Shown here in pieces: positions 7,201 to 11,547 of a DNA stretch of 11,547 nucleotides. The stretch spans positions 1 through 11,547 of the forward strand of contig JAHEAS010000046.1 in NCBI GenBank assembly GCA_024642645.1, in the 5' to 3' direction. Below the pieces are notes generated by a model. The model saw only the letters and a program-made list of their open reading frames with translations. It did not search any database and was not told the DNA's origin. The stretch's first letter is position 1, and each line of letters begins with the position of its first letter. Position numbers and translations under genes: made by a program. The stretch comes from Saprospirales bacterium. Lineage in GTDB: Bacteria; Bacteroidota; Bacteroidia; Chitinophagales; Saprospiraceae.

Positions 7201-10200
7201 TCCACATCAGGGTCGCAATTGTCGCTGCCGAGCACGGTAGGAGAAGACGGGTAGTTTCCGCAAGTAACCGTGATGTCAGCAGGTATATTTATCAGCGTAG
7301 GTTGCGTATTGTCCACTACATGAATGGTTTGCTCCGCAACGGTCGAGTTGCCGCAAACGTCCATCACTGTCCATTTGCGCAGCACCGAATAGCTGCAGGC
7401 ACTACCGCCGGGCAGTATCGTCTCTTCGAAATTTACGAAAGGCGAAGCGTCGCAATTGTCCGTCACGGAGAGGGCCGCGACTGTTGGCAACCCTGCATCG
7501 CAGCTCACTGTGAGCTCTGCCACTGGTGCGTTAGCAATGGTCGGTGCCTTATGGTCGGCCACCCAGATGTACTGTTGTTTGATGGCCGAATTGCCGCAGG
7601 CATCCGTCGCCGTCCAGGTTCGAAGAATGGTGTACTGGCAGTTGCTGCCAGAGGTGGTTTCCGTGAAAGTAAGTGGCAAGGTTCCAGCACAATCATCGGT
7701 TGCCAGCACGTTGGTTGCGACTGCCGGGATGTTCTCGCAAGAGACCGCCACACTCACCGGTACGTTCAGGATTTTAGGAGCATCTGTGTCCAGTACCGTG
7801 ATTTTTTGCTCCGCAATGGCCGAGTTCCCACAGCCGTCGGTAGCCGTCCAAGTACGGGTCAGGATTTGTGGGCATCCCGCTGTCATATTTTCAGCAAAAG
7901 AAACCGTGACATTGCCACCCAAATCCGTGGCAGTGACATTGGCCTGAGCTGGAATGTTTCCACAATCCACGGTCAAGTCCTGCGGCAGGCTGACAAAGCT
8001 AGGCGCTACGTCATCCGTGAAGCTGGCCGTCGCAGTGAACAACGCTGTGGATGCATTTCCGCAGGCATCTTCCACATGGAAAGTGACCGTAAAACTGCGT
8101 TCACAACCATTGTTTGCCTCCACTATGTTGCTCACCCGGAAACCGATTCCACTTTCAGGCGTGCAGTTGTCGGTGGCAATTCCACTGAGATTCGGCATGG
8201 TTTGATTGCCAATGCTCCAAGTTTGGGTTGGGGACAATTTGGCACCAATCGCAAGGCTCACGCCGCCGTTTGGTGTTGCATTTTGCGAAGCAACAAAAGC
8301 CAAATCAATTCCAGCAGTCGAATTGAAAGTCGGGGCTTCCGTGTCCTCCACATGTATATTTTGCTGCGCAATGGCCGTGTTGCCGCACTCGTCGGTGAAG
8401 CTCCAGGTGCGCAGGATATGAAAGCCACAATTGAGCAAGGTCGTATCAGAACTGAAGCTCATGGTCAATGAGTCGGTGCAATTGTCAATGGCGCTGAGTT
8501 GCGGCATCGGCACATTGCCGAGGTTGCAAGTGCCAGTAACATCAGCTACTGCACCCGAAATAACAGGAGCTTGAGAATCAGTGACTGTAATAGTTTGTGT
8601 AGCAGAACTGCTGTTGCCAAAATCGTCTGTGGCTGTCCAGGTGCGGGTAACCACATAACAGCAAACACCACCCGACCTATTTTCCACGAAAACGATTTCA
8701 GGGTTGTTGTCCAGGTTGTCGGTGGCAGTCACTCCGGCAGGGGCTGGCAAGTCAACGACAGGTCCTTCGATGGTCACGTCCGGCGGCACGTTGGCCAAAA
8801 TTGGCGCAGTGATATCGTTCGTAATCAAAATGGTTTGCGTAGCCGTCACGATATTCCCACAATCATCGGTGGCCGACCAGGTACGAGTCGTGAACTGGAA
8901 GTCCGGCGGGCCGGTCGTCACGGAGTTGTAACTGATTGGCATCGAGTTGTCGCAATTGTCCACGGCAGTAACAATCGGCGGTGCAGGAATTGGGCTCCCC
9001 ACTGGCAGTACGAGGTCGCTCGGCACGCCATAAAGTACCGGCGGGGTGTTGTCAATCACGTAAACCGTGAAGAAAAGGCTGCTGGAATTTCCGCAACAGT
9101 CCGTTGCTGTCCAACCGCAATGCATCATGGCGATATAGCCGTTTGCTTGGCAATTATAGGCGGTCACCGTTTCATGGAAAGTAATGGTTGGCGCTCCGCA
9201 ACAATCTTCTGTGGCAGTAGCACTGGAAGCACTTAGGCTTGGTAAGTTGTTGCATTCCATGTAAAGCACGTCCCCATCTTGCACCCCAGCCATAGCCGGT
9301 ACTAAAATGCTTATGACCGGCGCTACCGTGTTGGTCACATTAAAAGTTCGAGAGGCGATGCGCGTATTGCCACAGTCATCCGTGGCCGTCCATGTGCGTA
9401 CCACCTGCGTCACACATCCACCCGCACTCGACTGGATATGGTCAGAAATCACAACTGGAACGTTGGCATCGCAGTTGTCCGTGGCGGTCACGTTGCCACC
9501 AGGCAGATTGTCACAAGAAGCAGGGCCATTGGCCGGTATGCCAATCAAATTAGGTGCTATGTTATCAATTACTGTGATGTTCTGGGCAGCAGTAGCTGTA
9601 TTGCCACAGTCATCTGTGGCCGTCCAGGTGCGGGTCATAATGTAGCAGCCAGAGGTCGGGTCGCCGATGTAGTTGACGGTCATTGTTACTGTTACACTTG
9701 GGTCACAATTGTCTGTTGCAGTGACCGTCGGCGCAGCTGGAATAGGCGAACCACAAGTGATGATTGCATTGGCCGGCACAGCGCCCAAGACTGGTGGGAC
9801 ATTGTCATTAACGGTGATATTCTGGGTCCAAGCTGCGGAATTTCCACAATCATCACCAGCAATCCATGTACGTTGTATCAGGTAGTTGCAACCCAGTGGG
9901 TTGCCAGACGTGGTTTGACTGAACACCACTGGAACATCTGTGTCGCAGTTGTCAGTGGCCGTGATAGTCGGAGCAGCTGGAACGGCACTGACACAGGTAT
10001 AGGTCATGTTTGATGGGTAGGCAGAAAACGTTGGAGCTGTGAGGTCCTCTACGGTAATGGTTTGCGAAGCAGAAACAGTGTTCCCACAATCATCGGTGCC
10101 CGTCCAAATACGGGTGATGGAGTAACAACCCGTTGCTGGATTACCATTAATATTTTGGTTGTAAACAACCGGAACGTTGCTGTCACAAAGGTCCGTGGCG

Positions 10201-11547
10201 GTTACGGCTGGCGGTGGTGGCACTGGCTGTGAGCAAGTTATTGACGCATTTGCAGGCACACCGACCAGTGTTGGTGGCGTGTTGTCAAAAATGGTGATGG
10301 TTTGTGAAGCGATGGCCGTATTGCCACAATCATCCGTGGCCGACCAAGTGCGAATTCGAGTGTAACAACCCGTGTTAGGGTTGCCCGTTGCCGATTCGTT
10401 CATGAAAACAGGCACATCGATATCACAGGAATCAGTAGCGGTGACGGTTGGTGGCACAGGCAATGGCTGCCCACAAGAAATCGATACATTAGCAGGTACG
10501 CCAACAAGTGTCGGAGCTGTATTGTCGGCGACCGTGATGACTTGGGATGCAGTCGCCATATTGCCGCAGTTGTCCGTGGCTGTCCATGTGCGGGTTATGG
10601 TGTAGCAGCCGGTAGACGGGTTGCCCACAGTGTTTTGGCCAAATGTTACTGTTACTGCAACGCCACAAGCATCGGTAGCGGTGACCGTCGCAACAGGCGG
10701 TACAGCGTCACCGCAATTGAGATTAGCATCGGCAGGGACACCTGCCAGCGTTGGTGGAATATTGTTGAGGATGTTGATGACTTGTGAATCAAGGGTCATG
10801 TTACCACAATCATCCACCGCTGTCCAGACCCTTAGGATTTGTCCTAAACAGCCATTTCCATCAACGGTCGGGAATTCATTGACCGTCACGGTTGGGAAAG
10901 CATCACAGTTGTCGGCAGCCCCGAGGATTGCCGGAGCAGGTATTGCGGAGCAACTCACCGTGATATCCGCTGGTGCTGGCGCCAGTGTCGGTGCGGCATT
11001 GTCGTAAATGACCACGTGGAAAAACAAGCTATCCATATTTCCACATGCATCGACAGCCGTCCAGCCACAGTAACGCAATTGGTAAAATCCATCAGTTACA
11101 CAACTTCCATTGGTGATATTTTCGGTGAAAGTCACCGTTGTTGCGCTGCAATTGTCGAAGGCAGCAAAGCCGAGAGAATCGAGCGAAGGAATCATGGAAC
11201 AATCAGCAAAAAGCGTATCGCCATGCATGATTGGACCAAAGAAAGCATGGCTGGCTGTCATGGTTGGGGCTTGCGTATCGTTGACCGTCAGAGATTGTAC
11301 AAACGAAGCGGAATTGCCCTCGTCGTTTGTTGCTGTCCAGGTGATTACCTGCACAAATCCGCATGCCGTTGGCGTAGTGATGGTATCTGCAATAATCAAA
11401 AGGCTCGTATCGCAGTTATCTGCAAATATTGGGTCATCGACCGGTAGTGGAGCACACTGGGCGGTTGAATCGGAGAAGGGCACGTTGACCAAGAAAGGTA
11501 CAGAGCTCCCAACGTTGACCGTAATCGTATCGAAGTCCACACAACCG
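4278..11547 (-). CDS. Giant secreted adhesin-like protein: HYR-like repeats, SprB-like repeats, T9SS type B C-terminal domain (N-terminus beyond window)
   Basis: C-terminal 2422 residues of a very large protein; the frame is open at the right edge and begins in mid-repeat (GCVDFDTI), so the true start is outside. Residue numbers below count the GTG (Val) codon at 11540-11538 as 1; it is not a start. Order: partial HYR-like unit 1-90; 23 complete units 91-1971, each typified by P-A/V-N-x-S-I-x-C, TATDNCD, GC and TRTWTATDDCGN followed by a short strand and a D-N/D linker; two SprB-like repeats 1972-2132; an unrecognised segment 2133-2310; an acidic, Gly/Thr-rich linker; and the gliding-motility-associated C-terminal domain 2336-2420 (NGFTPNGDGKNDFFKIDG, ending FVQIRR). 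The C-terminal domain marks export by the type IX system. HYR-like units are Ig-like beta sandwiches found in surface adhesins. The role is probably adhesion or matrix binding, by inference. The frame is intact over 7.27 kb. A strong terminator follows the stop codon. Confidence 0.95.
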   Translation of the reverse strand, partial: GCVDFDTITVNVGSSVPFLVNVPFSDSTAQCAPLPVDDPIFADNCDTSLLIIADTITTPTACGFVQVITWTATNDEGNSASFVQSLTVNDTQAPTMTASHAFFGPIMHGDTLFADCSMIPSLDSLGFAAFDNCSATTVTFTENITNGSCVTDGFYQLRYCGWTAVDACGNMDSLFFHVVIYDNAAPTLAPAPADITVSCSAIPAPAILGAADNCDAFPTVTVNEFPTVDGNGCLGQILRVWTAVDDCGNMTLDSQVINILNNIPPTLAGVPADANLNCGDAVPPVATVTATDACGVAVTVTFGQNTVGNPSTGCYTITRTWTATDNCGNMATASQVITVADNTAPTLVGVPANVSISCGQPLPVPPTVTATDSCDIDVPVFMNESATGNPNTGCYTRIRTWSATDDCGNTAIASQTITIFDNTPPTLVGVPANASITCSQPVPPPPAVTATDLCDSNVPVVYNQNINGNPATGCYSITRIWTGTDDCGNTVSASQTITVEDLTAPTFSAYPSNMTYTCVSAVPAAPTITATDNCDTDVPVVFSQTTSGNPLGCNYLIQRTWIAGDDCGNSAAWTQNITVNDNVPPVLGAVPANAIITCGSPIPAAPTVTATDNCDPSVTVTMTVNYIGDPTSGCYIMTRTWTATDDCGNTATAAQNITVIDNIAPNLIGIPANGPASCDNLPGGNVTATDNCDANVPVVISDHIQSSAGGCVTQVVRTWTATDDCGNTRIASRTFNVTNTVAPVISILVPAMAGVQDGDVLYMECNNLPSLSASSATATEDCCGAPTITFHETVTAYNCQANGYIAMMHCGWTATDCCGNSSSLFFTVYVIDNTPPVLYGVPSDLVLPVGSPIPAPPIVTAVDNCDNSMPISYNSVTTGPPDFQFTTRTWSATDDCGNIVTATQTILITNDITAPILANVPPDVTIEGPVVDLPAPAGVTATDNLDNNPEIVFVENRSGGVCCYVVTRTWTATDDFGNSSSATQTITVTDSQAPVISGAVADVTGTCNLGNVPMPQLSAIDNCTDSLTMSFSSDTTLLNCGFHILRTWSFTDECGNTAIAQQNIHVEDTEAPTFNSTAGIDLAFVASQNATPNGGVSLAIGAKLSPTQTWSIGNQTMPNLSGIATDNCTPESGIGFRVSNIVEANNGCERSFTVTFHVEDACGNASTALFTATASFTDDVAPSFVSLPQDLTVDCGNIPAQANVTATDLGGNVTVSFAENMTAGCPQILTRTWTATDGCGNSAIAEQKITVLDTDAPKILNVPVSVAVSCENIPAVATNVLATDDCAGTLPLTFTETTSGSNCQYTILRTWTATDACGNSAIKQQYIWVADHKAPTIANAPVAELTVSCDAGLPTVAALSVTDNCDASPFVNFEETILPGGSACSYSVLRKWTVMDVCGNSTVAEQTIHVVDNTQPTLINIPADITVTCGNYPSSPTVLGSDNCDPDVEVIFKETTAPGCPQKIIRTWLGMDDCGNQAEETQIITILDTDPPVLSAAPANLSIVCGADVPTAAVLTATDACIGMLPVTMTETITGVGCDKTILRTWTATDACGNNANVSQTIEVNDSEPPVIAGAPVNLTLHCGDQVPAAVMPTATDNCTAHLQVNMVETTTATPCGQEIQRTWTATDDCGNTSSVSQLISMTDDQVPTAIEPVDMTVDCGGLPPAVTPVFTDNCDQNLTVQFTEIATQVACGKNVLRTWTATDDCGNSKVVDQIIHVIDLTAPSLTFTNPMLAGLNDNDTLTLSCSAGLIFNKSDVTAMDACSNVTVNMDMVNFAYGNCLTDGYLVAAKFNWVATDACGNATALRLNVRLVDNQPPVFPSLPNIVVNCGDAAPNFMTPAVLDDCGDVVISFASQTTATTYGHNIVGTWTAVDNCGNSATASQTMQVFNTGAAQLVGVPADMTVDLGIGETVPAVATVTAVDNCSGAALPLNFIENNQQLDPCNSVIERSWSAVGPNGVTVTETQTITITDSVPFTASTTVDSCNSSNGSVVLAPASLTYAWSDSTGTNIGTGAVQNGLAAGTYTVTATNANGCSSIATVIVEAACNCDLANVKEVRRNTIPCGSNTGKAVIHITQNLADYHYTWSPNFGTPNILGNARTNLPAGHYEVQIASNSLASCISVAAFDIKDDCPECGPIVTEAAALLTGPQGPVDICLPVPFGLASTYEIRVDGHLFTGLLEPCDPHAAKVYSYANVPTIGSYSVVWQFEGTTFYTFINNLSELAAAMNFADPAGQWYDDAASKELVTRKLNGNYGQLSIRQNATGTVTNLNVIATTSNTGTMLTLPSGGHTVTFTNTLTGCSGELFINVSEEETEVSFGQDVDGRATGTTDSPAVQAGIKVYNGFTPNGDGKNDFFKIDGLELYPQHELKIYNSSGSMVFKTSHYLSDWGGSWGQNNLPDGTYYYLLKDGEGKNYSGFVQIRR
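4281..4535 (-). other. T9SS type B sorting domain (gliding motility-associated C-terminal domain)
   Basis: The last 85 residues of the giant protein. The hallmark is NGFTPNGDGKNDFFKIDG, followed by HELKIYNSSGSMVF, a Trp-rich WGGSWGQNNLPDGTYYYLL and a final FVQIRR at the stop. This is the CHU_C / gliding-motility-associated C-terminal class, which directs Sec-exported cargo across the outer membrane through the type IX secretion system. Confidence 0.95.
4611..5144 (-). other. Unrecognised region of the giant protein between the SprB-like repeats and the sorting domain
   Basis: Residues about 2133-2310. I do not recognise this as a named domain. It starts with a Gly/Pro stretch (ALLTGPQGPVDICLPV), has beta-type segments (YEIRVDGHLFTGL, SYSVVWQFEGTTFYTFINN), then a more helical piece (NLSELAAAMNFADPAGQWYDD), and ends with strands around LSIRQNATG and GHTVTFTNTLTGCSGELFINV. 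It may be one domain of about 180 residues or two small beta domains. Confidence 0.6.
5145..5627 (-). repeat. Two SprB-like repeats
   Basis: Residues about 1972-2044 and 2045-2132 of the giant protein. The first has CNSSNGSVVL, a TYAWSDSTG strand, GLAAGTYTVTATNANGC and a final strand, matching the SprB repeat pattern (N-G-S, Y-x-W-S, L-x-A-G-x-Y-x-V, D/N-x-x-G-C). The second is looser: CGSNTGKAVIHI, YHYTWSPNFG, NLPAGHYEVQI and SC. SprB repeats are found in cell-surface gliding adhesins and other type IX cargo of Bacteroidota. The first call is firm and the second is moderately sure. Confidence 0.8.
6102..6380 (-). repeat. Long-class HYR-like unit R21 (93 residues)
   Basis: The third long-class unit. 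It has LNDNDTLTLSCSAG near its start and CLTDGYLVAAKFNWVATDAC later. It lacks the extra Cys before the Trp that R1 and R9 have (KFNW in place of RYCGW or MHCGW) but keeps the DNDTL and TDGY landmarks and the greater length. Confidence 0.82.
8007..8336 (-). repeat. Aberrant HYR-like unit R13 (110 residues, first cysteine absent)
   Basis: About 30 residues longer than its neighbours. The first half (LAFVASQNATPNGG, then LSPTQTWSIGNQTMPNLSGI) does not match the usual first strands and has no C1. The second half returns to the pattern with TDNCTPE, GCERS and VEDACGN. The final strand (ALFTATASFTDD) is also divergent. It could be an inserted loop or strand pair, or a different Ig-like domain fused to half a repeat. 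Confidence 0.75.
9045..9323 (-). repeat. Long-class HYR-like unit R9 (93 residues)
   Basis: The second long-class unit. It has VQDGDVLYMECNNLPSL near its start and CQANGYIAMMHCGWTATDCC, then SLFFTVYVIDN. It holds seven cysteines, including two adjacent pairs (DCCG and DCCGN), the most of any unit in the array. Confidence 0.85.
9558..10757 (-). repeat. Five consecutive 80-residue (240-bp) HYR-like units, R3-R7
   Basis: R3 to R7 are each exactly 80 residues and mostly share a G-N/D-P-x-T/S-GCY motif before the third cysteine, which marks them as a subfamily within the array. On the plus strand the complement of the DDCGN core starts at 9601, 9841, 10081, 10321 and 10561, exactly 240 bases apart, and the same core of R2 falls at 10801. 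R4, R5, R6 and R2 share the identical 11-mer CCACAATCATC at this place. The units otherwise differ at many positions, so this is not a fresh duplication. Confidence 0.9.
10995..11270 (-). repeat. Long-class HYR-like unit R1 (92 residues)
   Basis: This unit has a longer first part (IMHGDTLFADCSMIPSLDSL) and a C-terminal half reading SCVTDGFYQLRYCGWTAVDACGN then SLFFHVVIYDN. The HGDTL element, the TDG-F/Y element and the extra Cys before Gly-Trp separate it from the usual 75-82-residue units. It resembles R9 closely and R21 less closely. Confidence 0.85.

Larger units (their letters stand above)
5628..11547 (-). repeat. Tandem array of HYR-like domains: one partial (R0) and 23 complete units (R1-R23)
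   Basis: My unit boundaries on the minus strand, high coordinate to low: R1 11270-10995, R2 10994-10758, R3 10757-10518, R4 10517-10278, R5 10277-10038, R6 10037-9798, R7 9797-9558, R8 9557-9324, R9 9323-9045, R10 9044-8808, R11 8807-8571, R12 8570-8337, R13 8336-8007, R14 8006-7782, R15 7781-7548, R16 7547-7305, R17 7304-7077, R18 7076-6843, R19 6842-6609, R20 6608-6381, R21 6380-6102, R22 6101-5874, R23 5873-5628. The partial unit R0 fills 11547-11271. Most units are 75-82 residues and carry four cysteines: C1 after the first strand, C2 in DNCD, C3 in GCY and C4 in DDCGN. Copies have diverged at the DNA level but keep the protein core, which indicates old duplication under selection. Confidence 0.93.

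Noticed and set aside
7101..8471. A 456-residue open frame on the plus strand
   Set aside because: It lies wholly antisense to the repeat array. The repeated Thr/Asp/Gly-rich coding pattern rarely gives stop codons on the opposite strand. Its product has no recognisable domain or signal peptide and merely mirrors the repeats.
5737..11447. Many plus-strand frames with a recurring LPQSSVAVQVR-like peptide
   Set aside because: This peptide is the antisense reading of the RTWTATDDCGN core of each HYR-like unit, so the recurrence is a shadow of the real repeat and not a second protein family.
11538..11540. GTG as the start codon of the giant gene
   Set aside because: The frame continues upstream to the edge (GC before VDFDT) and the codon sits inside a repeat unit with no signal peptide after it. 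It is an internal valine.
5628..11547. Regularly spaced short repeats as a possible CRISPR array
   Set aside because: The conserved cores are about 240 bases apart, vary in sequence, and lie in frame inside a protein-coding repeat.

Overview
The window looks like a chromosomal segment from a member of the Bacteroidota. A Saprospiria-type bacterium is my best guess, but no marker gene fixes the lineage. Four things point this way. A very large secreted repeat protein ends in the gliding-motility-associated type B sorting domain of the type IX secretion system (T9SS). SprB-like repeats lie next to it. A sensor kinase is built from Reg_prop propellers plus a Y_Y_Y domain and is paired with a LytTR regulator. 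A promoter has the TAnnTTTG -7 box typical of the phylum. All four genes lie on the minus strand, so transcription runs from high to low coordinates.

Layout in transcription order: (1) 11547-4278 is the 3' part of a giant gene whose start lies beyond the right edge. The visible part encodes one partial and 23 complete HYR-like (hyalin-repeat-like) units of about 75-110 residues, then two SprB-like repeats, an unrecognised region of about 180 residues, and the T9SS C-terminal domain. (2) 4277-4083 is a 195-base intergenic region. It holds a strong rho-independent terminator for the giant gene, a 17-base palindrome, a weak candidate LytTR-type direct repeat, and a Bacteroidota-type promoter for the next gene. 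(3) 4082-3525 encodes a secreted YceI-family protein. (4) 3444-550 encodes a 964-residue membrane sensor histidine kinase with a predicted double seven-bladed extracellular propeller. (5) 525-1 encodes its likely partner, a LytTR response regulator, 24 bases downstream; the left edge cuts off its C-terminal end.

Working together: the kinase and regulator form an evident two-component pair (phosphotransfer from His796 to Asp55). The YceI gene lies 80 bases upstream of the kinase gene with no clear terminator or promoter between them, so the three may share a transcript. The giant protein is a predicted surface-exported adhesin, transcriptionally separated from the others by the terminator. Any control of it by the kinase-regulator pair is only suggested by proximity. 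I saw no RNA genes, insertion sequences, CRISPR arrays or phage genes. The most unusual content is the internal architecture of the repeat protein: a strict 240-bp register over six repeats, two interspersed classes of unit, and units that have lost conserved cysteines.
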